The notes under the pieces were generated by a model, which ran no database searches, was not told the origin of the DNA, and saw only the letters and a list, made by a program, of their open reading frames with translations. 64,000 bases of DNA from Oxalobacteraceae bacterium OTU3CAMAD1 (lineage in GTDB: Bacteria > Pseudomonadota > Gammaproteobacteria > Burkholderiales > Burkholderiaceae_D), in NCBI GenBank assembly GCA_024123915.1, contig CP099650.1, forward strand, positions 7,316,001 to 7,380,000, written 5' to 3'. The translations under genes were made by a program, and so were the position numbers. Shown here piece after piece: positions 56,817-64,000 of the stretch; positions within the stretch are counted from its first letter, which is position 1; each line of letters begins with the position of its first letter.

Positions 56817-57290
56817 ATGGGTGAACGCTATCTGAAAAGTATCCGGTTGCTGGCCGAGTGCATGCAGGGCTTTGAACGGCTCTCCAGCGAACGGGCGCGC
56901 CAGAGCGGTCTGACGCATCCGCAGTTCGACATTATCGCCACGCTGGGCAACACGCCGGGCATGTCGTATAAGGAGCTGGGCGAAAAAACGCTGATCACCA
57001 AGGGCACGCTGACCGGTGTGATCGAACGGCTGGAACAAAAAGGGCTGGTGGAGCGTCAGCGCAACGACTGCGACAAGCGTTCTTTCTTTGTCCGCCTGAC
57101 GGCCGACGGCGAGGCAACGTTCAACGCCGCCTTTCCCAAGATGATGGAGATGGGCAGGAACCTGTTCACGGACTATCGCGAGGAAGATCTCGCGGCCCTT
57201 GAAAAAAACCTGTCCAAGCTCAAAACTGTGATCATGGCCAGCCATCCCGGATGCCCGTCCACCCCCGACCCAACCAAGGAAAACATTTGA
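56817..57290 (+). CDS. MarR-family transcriptional regulator
   Basis: 157-residue winged-helix regulator. HTH MSYKELGEKTLITKGTLTGV (recognition helix), wing LVERQRNDCDKRSFFVRLTADG with the conserved DxR motif (CDKR). A ligand-responsive dimer is expected. It is divergent from the EamA exporter, a common MarR target arrangement, and its stop overlaps the start of a 94-aa gene (TTGA). Confidence 0.9.
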   Translation: MGERYLKSIRLLAECMQGFERLSSERARQSGLTHPQFDIIATLGNTPGMSYKELGEKTLITKGTLTGVIERLEQKGLVERQRNDCDKRSFFVRLTADGEATFNAAFPKMMEMGRNLFTDYREEDLAALEKNLSKLKTVIMASHPGCPSTPDPTKENI

Positions 57291-57571
57291 AAACGACTCT
57301 GCTCGAAGGCAAAAAGCCAGCCAAATTCGACAAACACATCATCGGCAACCTGCTGCTCAACGTCGACACCCCGGACGAAGTGCGCAAGGAAAAGCTGCTG
57401 ATCGGCGTGCGCAACGAAGACGGCGAGATCTACCGCCTGATCGGCGCCACCAAGCACAACAGCTTTATGAACGCGATCGAGGAGCTGTTCGACCTCGGCC
57501 TGACCGACGAACTGCAGGATTCCGACGATATCGTCGAAGGCTGCGACGCCATCTTCAGCGAACAGCAGTAA
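57287..57571 (+). CDS. 94-aa acidic protein of unknown function
   Basis: Not recognised. TTG 57287 overlaps the marR TGA by 3 bases and has AAGGAA upstream, giving MKTTLLEGKKPAKFDKHIIG. The core LLIGVRNEDGEIYRLIGATK looks like an edge-to-edge beta structure, and the C-terminal half is strongly acidic (ELFDLGLTDELQDSDDIVEG). An ATG 36 bp upstream (57251) lies inside marR and would add an unlikely Pro/His-rich start. Translational coupling to marR is likely. Confidence 0.65.
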   Translation: MKTTLLEGKKPAKFDKHIIGNLLLNVDTPDEVRKEKLLIGVRNEDGEIYRLIGATKHNSFMNAIEELFDLGLTDELQDSDDIVEGCDAIFSEQQ

Positions 57572-57672
57572 TCCTGCGCCCGCCCAGGCGGGCGGCGGCT
57601 GGGGGCGCGTGGCGGGTGTGGCGCGGCATGAAAGTATTTTCCGAATAAGTGCTCCATGGCAATATTCGGGAG

Positions 57673-57678
57673 TATAAT
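57673..57678 (+). promoter_or_regulatory. -10 element directly before the HDOD gene
   Basis: Perfect TATAAT ending 7 bp before ATG 57686, with no ribosome binding site at the usual distance. Suggests a leaderless transcript, as for marR. Confidence 0.45.
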
Positions 57679-57685
57679 TTTTGTG

Positions 57686-58522
57686 ATGGACAGACTCGAC
57701 GCCTTCAAAGCCATCGCCGCTCAAGCGAGCCGGGGAGAACTGACGTTCCCGACCAACGTCAACGCCTCGCTGCGGCTGCAGCAGGCGCTGAGCGATCCGG
57801 ACTGCCACGTCGAAGCGGCGGCCAAACTCATCCAGGCAGACCCGTTGCTGGCCGCGCGCAGCGTCGCCATCGCCAACTCGGTCGCCTACAACCGTTCCGG
57901 CACTGAAATCTCCAGCGTGCGCGCGGCCGTCCAGCGGCTCGGCGTGCGCACCTTGCAATCGCTGGTCGCGGCGCTGATCGTGCGCCAGATCGGCAGCCAG
58001 GTCACCGAGCCCGTGCTCCAGGCCAAAATCAATCAATTGTGGGAACACACGGCGCATGTGGCCGCGCTGTCGCAGGTCATCGCGCGCCGCGTCACGCATG
58101 TCGATCCGGACACGGCGCTGTTCGCCGGCATCGTGCACGAGGTGGCCGGTTTCTACATGCTGTCGTGCGCGGGCGCGTATCCGGAGGTGATGGAAGGCGA
58201 GCCGGAGGATTGGGTCGAGCATGGCGAGGTCGAGATCGGCCGTGGCGTGCTGACCAAGCTGGGCGTGCCGGACGGCGTGTATAAATCGATCGAGGCGATG
58301 TGGCTGGGCTTGCGCGCCTTGCCGCCGGAAACCTTGGGCGACACGCTGCTGCTGGCCAATGATTTGTCGCCGGTGCACTCGCCGCTGTACCAGCGGCCCG
58401 GCGCCACCACGTTGCCCGCTGCGCGCACCATCGACTTCGTCGTCGGTGAAGGCACCTTGCATCGGATCATGGTCGAGTCGGCGCACGAGGTGCGCTCCTT
58501 GTATGCGGTGCTGATGCTTTAA
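57686..58522 (+). CDS. HDOD domain protein
   Basis: 278-residue protein consisting mainly of an HDOD domain (about residues 18-215), related to HD phosphohydrolases but usually without catalytic His-Asp. Seen: GELTFPTNVNASLRLQQAL, LIQADPLLAARSVAIANSVAYNR, RAAVQRLGVRTLQSLV and ALFAGIVHEVAGFYML (where HD proteins have LLHDIG, here IVHEVA). HDOD proteins take part in signalling, often with cyclic-di-GMP. ATG 57686 is chosen; 10 further in-frame residues upstream span the TATAAT element. Confidence 0.85.
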   Translation: MDRLDAFKAIAAQASRGELTFPTNVNASLRLQQALSDPDCHVEAAAKLIQADPLLAARSVAIANSVAYNRSGTEISSVRAAVQRLGVRTLQSLVAALIVRQIGSQVTEPVLQAKINQLWEHTAHVAALSQVIARRVTHVDPDTALFAGIVHEVAGFYMLSCAGAYPEVMEGEPEDWVEHGEVEIGRGVLTKLGVPDGVYKSIEAMWLGLRALPPETLGDTLLLANDLSPVHSPLYQRPGATTLPAARTIDFVVGEGTLHRIMVESAHEVRSLYAVLML

Positions 58523-58559
58523 CCCGCCAGCCTTGCCTAGACGCTTGCTGTAACGCTTA

Positions 58560-58586
58560 GGGGTCGGACCCGCAGGGTCCGACCCC
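58560..58586. repeat. REP-like hairpin, copy 5 (TCGG type)
   Basis: GGGGTCGGACCC-GCA-complement, identical in core to copy 4, with the right flank GGCCGTGCGGGTT at 58591-58603. 38 bp after the HDOD stop. Confidence 0.85.
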
Positions 58587-58620
58587 GCATGGCCGTGCGG
58601 GTTTAGCCAACTCTACAGGC

Positions 58621-58646
58621 AAAAAAAAGCCCGCTTGGTAGCGGGC
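58621..58646 (-). terminator. intrinsic terminator (minus strand)
   Basis: Stem GCCCGC/GCGGGC, 6-nt loop, 8 T on the minus strand. Ends the candidate sRNA and the GST transcript. Confidence 0.9.
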
Positions 58647-58681
58647 AAAGTCCAAAACTAGGGATCTCCTCCAGAGGAGAC
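58621..58681 (-). ncRNA. candidate small RNA with anti-Shine-Dalgarno hairpin
   Basis: On the minus strand, a TATTCT -10-like hexamer (58693-58688) is followed by about 61 nt ending in a strong terminator. The 5' part is a perfect hairpin TCTCCTC-TG-GAGGAGA, exposing CTCCTC, complementary to the Shine-Dalgarno sequence. A conserved-looking linker ATCCCTAGTTTTGGACTTT follows. The terminator stem GCCCGC-TACCAA-GCGGGC (58646-58629) ends in TTTTTTTT. This design resembles the betaproteobacterial toxic small RNA family. It may also be processed from the GST 3' UTR. Confidence 0.5.
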
Positions 58682-58749
58682 AGTTCAAGAATACCCGCCC
58701 CTGCCTCGCTGCTCTGTGCGCCAATTCACATAGCGGACCTATTTCGCGA

Positions 58750-59367
58750 TCACCATACCGGTTCGGTGTTTTTCCAGGCGTCGAGCTGCCCCACGCGCTC
58801 GTACCACGCCATGATGTTGGGATACTGCTTGACCGGCAACCGGGCCTGCTCGGTGTACATCAGCGCCGGCGCGACCGCGAAATCAGCCAGGCTGAGCTTG
58901 TCGCCGACCAGCCATTCGCGCCCGGCCAGATGGTTGTCCAGCACCGTCGCGAACTGCGCCAGCTGGATCTCGGCGCGGGCGACGACGTCCGCGTCAGGGC
59001 CACCCTGGCCGATCAGGCCCTTCCAGATCCGCTCGTACGTCAGGTAGCCGATCGCCGGCGCCCAGTGCTGGCAGGACCACAACATCCAGCGGTTGATGTC
59101 GGCGCGCACCAGGATGTTGTCAGGATACAGCGTCTGGCCCAGCGTGCGGTCGGCCAGGTATTGCATGATGGCGCACGATTCCCACAAGGTGAAGTCGCCG
59201 TCCTGCAGGACCGGCAGCTTGCAGTTGGGATTGAGCTCGGTCAACCGGCGCCGGTCGTCCGGGTTCATCAGGTTGACCTCGGTCAGATCGAGCGGCGTGC
59301 CCATGGTCTCGGCGGCCAGCATCACGCGGCGCGAGTTGGAGGAGATCGAGTGGTGGTAGAGTCGCAT
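58750..59367 (-). CDS. glutathione S-transferase family protein
   Basis: 205-residue GST. N-terminal domain RLYHHSISSNSRRVMLAAETMG, with NPNCKLPVLQDGDFTLWESCAIMQYLA (cis-Pro and Glu-Ser glutathione contact). C-terminal helical domain with LSLADFAVAPALMYTEQA. ATG 59367 has GGAG 6 bases upstream. Follows the WYL regulator gene by 63 bp on the same strand. Confidence 0.9.
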   Translation of the reverse strand: MRLYHHSISSNSRRVMLAAETMGTPLDLTEVNLMNPDDRRRLTELNPNCKLPVLQDGDFTLWESCAIMQYLADRTLGQTLYPDNILVRADINRWMLWSCQHWAPAIGYLTYERIWKGLIGQGGPDADVVARAEIQLAQFATVLDNHLAGREWLVGDKLSLADFAVAPALMYTEQARLPVKQYPNIMAWYERVGQLDAWKNTEPVW

Positions 59368-59430
59368 GGCTTGCTCCGATGAGTGGGTGGATGAGGACTT
59401 CATCGTACGGCCACCGCGCGACAGTTTTTG

Positions 59431-60126
59431 TCAGGAGTCTTCGGGGATCGCGTGTTCCTTGCGCCATGAGCGCAACAGGTCATGGCGGCGCGCGGGATAG
59501 CGCTCGCCCGTCGTTTGCACCTCGGCGATGCGGTCGATGCGGAAGTGGCGGAACGCCATGCGCAGCTCGCACCACGCGGCCAGCATGCGGCTGCCCTCGA
59601 AGAAGGCCAGCGCGAACGGCCACACCATGCGCTCCGACGCCGCACCCTTTTCGTCGCGGTAGCCGAGCCGCAGCCGATGCTGGTAGCGGATCGCTTCGCG
59701 CACCGGCCGCACGTGGACGTCGCTGGCCTCGGGCGCGGTTTTACCCATCGGCACCCACAGGCTGGTTTCGGCCATGTCGTCGCGCAAGTCCTTGGGCGTG
59801 GCGGTGGCGATCTTGGCCAGCGCGCTGGTGGCGGCCGCCGCCAGCCCTTCGTCGCCCTGGCGGCGCACCCAGCGCGCGCCCAGCACCAGCGCCTCGAGCT
59901 CGTCGGGGCCGAACATCAGCGGCGGCAGGAAACTGCCGGCTTTCAGCATGTAACCGACGCCGGCCTCGCCCTGCAGCGGCGCGCCAAGGCTGGACAGCGT
60001 CTGGATGTCGCGGTAGATCGTGCGTTCGGAAACGCCCAGCTGCTCGGCCAGGCGGGCGGCGGTGACGGGACGGCGGTAGCCGCGCATCGCGTCCATCAGC
60101 AGGAAAAGTCGGCCGGATCGGCTCAT
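59431..60126 (-). CDS. YafY-type HTH/WYL-domain transcriptional regulator
   Basis: 231 residues: N-terminal DeoR-like winged HTH (PVTAARLAEQLGVSERTIYRDI, about 20-42), then a WYL-type sensor domain (about 135-215). The domain's usual three-residue core is altered: RLRLGYRDEKGAASERMVWPFAL and LAAWCELRMAFRHFRIDRI are recognisable. ATG 60126 is 6 bp from the eutC stop, so it may be cotranscribed with eutBC, and it precedes a GST gene. Ligand unknown. Confidence 0.85.
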   Translation of the reverse strand: MSRSGRLFLLMDAMRGYRRPVTAARLAEQLGVSERTIYRDIQTLSSLGAPLQGEAGVGYMLKAGSFLPPLMFGPDELEALVLGARWVRRQGDEGLAAAATSALAKIATATPKDLRDDMAETSLWVPMGKTAPEASDVHVRPVREAIRYQHRLRLGYRDEKGAASERMVWPFALAFFEGSRMLAAWCELRMAFRHFRIDRIAEVQTTGERYPARRHDLLRSWRKEHAIPEDS

Positions 60127-60132
60127 GTTTTG

Positions 60133-60993
60133 TTAGTCGTGGTCGAGCAGGAAGTTGCGCTGTGGCGCGTCCAGTGCGTGGTTGTCGGTGGCCGTTTCAT
60201 CCTTGAGCGCGACGCCCGACAATTGCCGTTTGCGCGCTTCGGACAACAGATAGTGAAGCTTGAACGCTGCGTCGTCGTAGGTCAAGCCCGCCGGACGCAC
60301 ATTCGAGATGCAGTTACGGCTGGCGTCGGTCAATCCGGTCTTCGGCGCCCACGTCAGGTACAGGCCCATGCTGTCGGGGGAGCTCAGGCCGGGACGCTCG
60401 CCGATCAGCACCACCACGGCGCGCGCGCCGAGCAGCTCGCCCACCTCGTCGCCGACCGCCACCCGCCCCTGGCCGACGATGGCCGGCGGCGCCAATGACC
60501 AACCGTCGTCGGCCAGCCGCGCCATCAGGGTTTTGATGAAGGGAACGGCGTTTTGTTCGATGGCCAGCGCCGACAGGCCGTCGGCGATGACGATCGCCAG
60601 GTCGTAGCCGCCGGGCTCGGCCTGGCGTCGCCGCAACAGGGTTTCGCGCGAATCGTCGTCGAGGCGGCGGCCGAGGTCTGGGCGTTGCAGATAGATGTCG
60701 CGGCCGGCCGCCGCGCTGTGCAGCGGCAAGCAGCGCAGGCCGCAGGCGGCCAGCAGCGCCTCGCCGAGCGCGGCCTGGTCCAGCGCCAGGTGCACCGCGT
60801 CGCGGGCGCGCGCGTGCGCCAGCTGGAACGCCAGCTGCGGCGCGGTCGGCTGGCTGACGCCGCTGCGGCCCAGCGCGATGCGCGCGGCCGTGAAGCGCCG
60901 CAGCGACTGCCAGGGGTTGGCGGTCACCACGCCGTCGGCGGCGTCGTTGGCGGCGGGCTGGCCGACAATGATGTTGATCTCGGCATCGTCCAT
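60133..60993 (-). CDS. eutC: ethanolamine ammonia-lyase small subunit
   Basis: 286-residue light subunit of the adenosylcobalamin enzyme that converts ethanolamine to acetaldehyde and ammonia. Seen: [79 protein letters not shown] and [16 protein letters not shown] 60993 with AGGA upstream; the open frame continues into eutB and is not used. 11 bp after eutB. Confidence 0.95.
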   Translation of the reverse strand: MDDAEINIIVGQPAANDAADGVVTANPWQSLRRFTAARIALGRSGVSQPTAPQLAFQLAHARARDAVHLALDQAALGEALLAACGLRCLPLHSAAAGRDIYLQRPDLGRRLDDDSRETLLRRRQAEPGGYDLAIVIADGLSALAIEQNAVPFIKTLMARLADDGWSLAPPAIVGQGRVAVGDEVGELLGARAVVVLIGERPGLSSPDSMGLYLTWAPKTGLTDASRNCISNVRPAGLTYDDAAFKLHYLLSEARKRQLSGVALKDETATDNHALDAPQRNFLLDHD

Positions 60994-61004
60994 AGAATTC
61001 CTGT

Positions 61005-62396
61005 TTACGTCAAACTGGCCAGCGCGCGCTGGAACGCCACCGGCATGCCGTTGCCCAGGGTGGCGCGTTCGTCGTCGGTGAAAATGTGCATCGCCTTCAG
61101 CCACGCCTCGAATTCCGGCGCCGTCTTCAGCCCCAGCACGCGGCGCGCATACAGGGCGTCGTGGAAGGACGTGGTCTGATAGTTGAGCATGATATCGTCC
61201 GAGCCCGGAATGCCCATGACGAAGGTGCAGCCGGCCGCGCCCAGCAGGGTCAGCAGCATGTCCATATCGTCCTGGTCGGCCTCGGCGTGGTTGGTGTAGC
61301 AGACGTCGCAGCCCATCGGCAGGCCCAGCAGCTTGGCGCAGAAGTGGTCCTCCAGACCGGCGCGGATGATCTGCTTGCCGTCGTACAGATATTCGGGGCC
61401 GATGAAGCCGACCACCGAGTTCACCAGCAGCGGCTGGAACTTGCGAGCGACGGCGTAGGCGCGCGTTTCGCAGGTTTGCTGGTCGACGCCGTGGTGGGCG
61501 TTGGCCGACAGCGCGCTGCCCTGCCCCGTCTCGAAATACATGACGTTGTTGCCGACCGTGCCGCGTTGCAGCGACAGCGCGGCCTCGCGCGCCTCGTCGA
61601 GCAAGGCGATGTTGATGCCGAAGCTGGCGTTGGCCGCCTCGGTGCCGGCGATCGACTGGAACACCAGGTCGACCGGCGCGCCGCGCTCAATGGCGGCGAT
61701 GGTGTTGGTGACGTGGGTGAGCACGCACGATTGGGTCGGGATGCCGTAGCGGGCAATGATTTCGTCGAGCATGGTGACGATCTTGATCACCTGCGGCACG
61801 TTGTCGGTGGCCGGGTTGATGCCAATGACGGCGTCGCCGCTGCCGTACAGCAGGCCGTCGAGCACGCTGGCGGCGATGCCGGTGGCGTCGTCGGTCGGGT
61901 GGTTGGGCTGCAGGCGCGTGGCCATGCGCCCTTCGAGGCCGATGGTGTTGCGGAAGCGGGTGACGACGCGGCATTTTTTCGCCACCAGGATCAGGTCCTG
62001 GACGCGCATGATCTTGGAGACGGCGGCGGCCATCTCGGGCGTGATGCCGGGGGAGACGGCGGCCAGGGTCGCTTCGTCGGCGGCGTCGCCGAGCAGCCAG
62101 TTGCGGAAGTCGCCCACGGTCAGGTGGGCGATGCGGGTGAAGGCGGCTTTGTCGTGGTCGTCGATGATCAGGCGCGTGACTTCGTCCTGTTCGTAGGGGA
62201 TCACCAGTTCGTTGAGGAACAGCGTCAGCGGCAGGTCGGCGAGGGCCATTTGCGCGGCGACGCGCTCTTCGGCGCTGGCGGCGGCCAGCCCGGCGAGGTA
62301 GTCGCCGGAGCGGGCCGGCGTGGCTTTCGCCATCAGGTCCTTGAGGTCGCGGAACTGGTAGGTTTTGCTGCCTACCGTGTGCGAGAAGCTGCTCAT
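61005..62396 (-). CDS. eutB: ethanolamine ammonia-lyase large subunit
   Basis: 463-residue heavy subunit (E. coli 453). Family landmarks: [77 protein letters not shown], and [21 protein letters not shown]. Start is ATG 62396 ([14 protein letters not shown]) with GGAGA upstream. The frame is open 27 codons further, beginning MADYGVPPNPPYV inside repeat copy 4; that extension is an artefact. No eutA, cobalamin adenosyltransferase or microcompartment genes are in view, so this is a shell-less system. Confidence 0.96.
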   Translation of the reverse strand: MSSFSHTVGSKTYQFRDLKDLMAKATPARSGDYLAGLAAASAEERVAAQMALADLPLTLFLNELVIPYEQDEVTRLIIDDHDKAAFTRIAHLTVGDFRNWLLGDAADEATLAAVSPGITPEMAAAVSKIMRVQDLILVAKKCRVVTRFRNTIGLEGRMATRLQPNHPTDDATGIAASVLDGLLYGSGDAVIGINPATDNVPQVIKIVTMLDEIIARYGIPTQSCVLTHVTNTIAAIERGAPVDLVFQSIAGTEAANASFGINIALLDEAREAALSLQRGTVGNNVMYFETGQGSALSANAHHGVDQQTCETRAYAVARKFQPLLVNSVVGFIGPEYLYDGKQIIRAGLEDHFCAKLLGLPMGCDVCYTNHAEADQDDMDMLLTLLGAAGCTFVMGIPGSDDIMLNYQTTSFHDALYARRVLGLKTAPEFEAWLKAMHIFTDDERATLGNGMPVAFQRALASLT

Positions 62397-62438
62397 TCGT
62401 GTCTCCGATGCCAATTCCAATTCCGGGTACGACATAAA

Positions 62439-62536
62439 CACGTAGGGCGGATTAGGCGGAACGCCGTAATCGGCCATCGATGGGCCGTCGGCGACTCAAC
62501 CATGGCCGATTACGCTTCGCTAATCCGCCCTACGTG
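62439..62536. repeat. 98-99 bp inverted-repeat element, copy 4 (inverted)
   Basis: CACGTAGGGCGGATTAGG at the left and CTAATCC-GCCCTACGTG at the right, with internal GTAATCGGCC and GGCCGATTAC. Between the porin and eutB genes. Same orientation as copy 3. Confidence 0.9.
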
Positions 62537-62569
62537 TCTCCGTTGATACCGGCCATTCCAGGGTGCGAT

Positions 62570-63382
62570 TTAAAACGTACGCGTTGCCGTTACCAACAAC
62601 CGCTTCTGCACCACGTTCTTGCTGCTGCCGTCGGCGTTGAAGAAGGTCCACAGCGGCGTGCCGTTCTTGCTGGCGTCGCCGCTGTTGTACACCGCCGCCG
62701 CCGAGAACGCCCATTTGTCCATCGTCTTCGTGACGCCCGCCTTCACATCATAGAAGTTGAACTCGCTCATGTGGCGCACGTTCTGCTTGCCCGCGTGCAG
62801 GTTCAACACCAGGCCCGGCGCCAGTTCCGGATTCCAGTTCACTTCGCCATACAGGGTGCCGCGCGTGTCGACCAGCTCGCCGGTGGTGGGCTGGATCGTG
62901 AAGCCGAACCAGCGCTTGTTCAAGGACACCCAGCCGTAGGCGTTGAAGGCGCCGATGTTCACACCCAGCTTGGCCTCCTGCGTATGGTACTTGATGTCCT
63001 GGCCGCCCGTCGCGTAATGCGCGCCCGGGAACCAGTACGTGACGAGGCCGGCATCGATGACGGTGTCGGCATTCAGGCTGTAGCGGTAGCCGCCGTAGAC
63101 GTCGATCTCGGCGCCGGAACCGTTGTTGTAGGCCGCGTGCGAGACGCCCGAGCCGAACAGGCCGAGGTAGAAGCCGCTCGAGTGCGTGAAGTCCAGGGTG
63201 GCCTGGATGGTCGGCTTGGCCTGCGTTTGCGAGATGCCGCGGAACAGGTAGTCGGAGACGATGGTGACGTTGCCGCTCTCGGTCCAGTCGGGAGCCGGCG
63301 CCGGCGCCGGCGCCGGATCTGCGGCCATCGCGGAACTCGAGAACAAGACGGCACACGCCAGCATGAGGATAGTTTTAGACAT
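62570..63382 (-). CDS. TorF-family putative outer-membrane porin
   Basis: 270 residues with a signal peptide (KTILMLACAVLFSSSAMAA), a short APAPAPAP linker, and an all-beta body of the TIGR02001/TorF type: NVTIVSDYLFRGISQTQAKPTIQATLDF, YLGLFGSGVSH, EIDVYGGYRYSLN, ending RLLVTATRTF with terminal Phe. It sits between the permease and eutB genes on the same strand, so it may help ethanolamine cross the outer membrane; that role is inferred from context. Confidence 0.88.
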   Translation of the reverse strand: MSKTILMLACAVLFSSSAMAADPAPAPAPAPDWTESGNVTIVSDYLFRGISQTQAKPTIQATLDFTHSSGFYLGLFGSGVSHAAYNNGSGAEIDVYGGYRYSLNADTVIDAGLVTYWFPGAHYATGGQDIKYHTQEAKLGVNIGAFNAYGWVSLNKRWFGFTIQPTTGELVDTRGTLYGEVNWNPELAPGLVLNLHAGKQNVRHMSEFNFYDVKAGVTKTMDKWAFSAAAVYNSGDASKNGTPLWTFFNADGSSKNVVQKRLLVTATRTF

Positions 63383-63399
63383 TGAATATGCTCCAGTGG

Positions 63400-64000
63400 T
63401 TAGATAGGGTCCAACGCGGCGTGCTGCTGGCGGCTGTCCTTGGTGAACAGGAAGAACACATAGCCGGCCGCAAGGAAGCCGACGAACAGCGCGAAGATCA
63501 GCGGGTTGTAATAGATCATCGTTCCCATGCAGACCACGGCGCCGGCCAGCGCGATGGCCGGGAACAGTGGATACAACGGCGCGCGGAACGGACGAACCAT
63601 GTGCGGCTCGGCGCGGCGCAGCTTGAACAGGCTCAGCATGCTGATGATGTACATCGTGATGGCGCCGAACACCGACATGGTGACGATGTTGGCCGTCAAG
63701 GTCAGCCCGCCGATCTTGATCAGCTCATCGCTATAGATGGCGGCGATGCCGACCACGCCGCCGGCCAGCACGGCGCGGTGCGGCGTCTTGAAGCGCGGGT
63801 GGATCTTGGCGAAGTAGTGCGGCAGGTAGGCCTCGCGCGCCAGCGCGTAGATCTGGCGCGAGTAGCCCAGGATGATGCCGTGGAAGGAGGCGATCAGGCC
63901 GAACAGCCCGAGCCACACCAGCATGTGCAGCCAGCCGCTGTTGTCGCCGACGATCAGCTTCATCGCCTGCGGCAGCGGGTCGTTGATGTTGGCCAGCTTG
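63400..64000 (-). CDS. ethanolamine-type APC permease, 5' end outside window
   Basis: About 200 C-terminal residues of an APC-superfamily transporter remain; the frame is open to the window edge. Seen: GLIASFHGIILGYSRQIYALAREAYLP, a feature of the ethanolamine permease (Eat) family, then FKTPHRAVLAGGVVGIAAIY and the late membrane segments ending FVGFLAAGYVFFLF. Directly upstream of the porin and eutBC on the same strand, which supports ethanolamine as substrate. Confidence 0.85.
   Translation of the reverse strand, partial: KLANINDPLPQAMKLIVGDNSGWLHMLVWLGLFGLIASFHGIILGYSRQIYALAREAYLPHYFAKIHPRFKTPHRAVLAGGVVGIAAIYSDELIKIGGLTLTANIVTMSVFGAITMYIISMLSLFKLRRAEPHMVRPFRAPLYPLFPAIALAGAVVCMGTMIYYNPLIFALFVGFLAAGYVFFLFTKDSRQQHAALDPI

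Noticed and set aside
60133..61104. Longer eutC start at 61104
   Set aside because: It would overlap eutB by 100 bp with a His/Arg-rich antisense-like leader; ATG 60993 has a ribosome binding site and fits the family.

Overview
The window looks like chromosomal sequence of a high-GC betaproteobacterium of the Oxalobacteraceae type (Massilia, Duganella or Janthinobacterium-like). This is inferred from protein character, gene linkages such as nudJ-mnmA, a Pseudomonas-style aru/ast operon, and several families of short intergenic repeats. It is dense, ordinary bacterial chromosome. I see no rRNA, tRNA, CRISPR array, prophage or transposase. Both ends cut genes: pntB (3' end missing, left edge) and an ethanolamine-type permease (5' end missing, right edge).

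Layout. 1-2.9 kb: split proton-translocating transhydrogenase pntAA-pntAB-pntB (minus). 3.1-4.8 kb: nudJ-mnmA (plus). 4.8-6.9 kb: a receiver-only protein without its phospho-acceptor Asp, the Xni exonuclease and a GST (minus). 7-10.4 kb: an FMN-dependent glutamate-synthase-like protein and poxB (plus), followed by a relic of the first gene's 3' end. 10.6-15.7 kb: iron region with feoA-feoB-Cys-rich partner (minus), bfd-tonB (plus) and bfr (plus), with Fur-like sites. 15.7-23.8 kb: a sucrose locus (MFS transporter, fructokinase, amylosucrase, TonB-dependent receptor, LacI regulator) resembling the Xanthomonas sux system, with two LacI-type palindromes before the receptor gene. 24-31.7 kb: purB, cytochrome b561 with two YceI proteins, an S46 dipeptidyl peptidase, an FMN reductase and a metal-site-less metallo-beta-lactamase-fold protein. 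31.9-41.6 kb: M14 peptidase, FUSC transporter, EamA exporter, diguanylate cyclase, a tiny two-gene operon (78 and 32 aa), an APC permease, a 38-aa membrane peptide and an EF-hand protein. 41.7-53.9 kb: arginine succinyltransferase operon astC-aruF-aruG-astD-astB-gdhB-astE (minus), with the giant NAD-glutamate dehydrogenase inserted before astE. 54-58.5 kb: DUF1349-like protein, an ArgR-type AraC regulator, EamA exporter, MarR regulator, a 94-aa unknown and an HDOD protein. 58.6-64 kb: a candidate anti-Shine-Dalgarno small RNA, a GST, a WYL regulator, eutC, eutB, a TorF-type porin and the permease.

How the parts work together. The arginine operon converts arginine to glutamate, and GdhB then deaminates glutamate to 2-oxoglutarate. 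Its promoter carries a match to the P. aeruginosa ArgR half-site, and an ArgR-like regulator is encoded about 1 kb upstream. The sucrose genes make a complete route: outer-membrane uptake, inner-membrane transport, cleavage/transglucosylation and fructose phosphorylation. The ethanolamine genes form a shell-less route (permease, porin, EutBC) that may share a transcript with a WYL regulator.

Non-coding content is the most distinctive part: four copies of a 98-99 bp inverted-repeat element, five copies of a REP-like hairpin, one 150-bp element with 30-bp inverted ends, the candidate toxic sRNA, and a terminator for bfr placed inside the convergent transporter gene.
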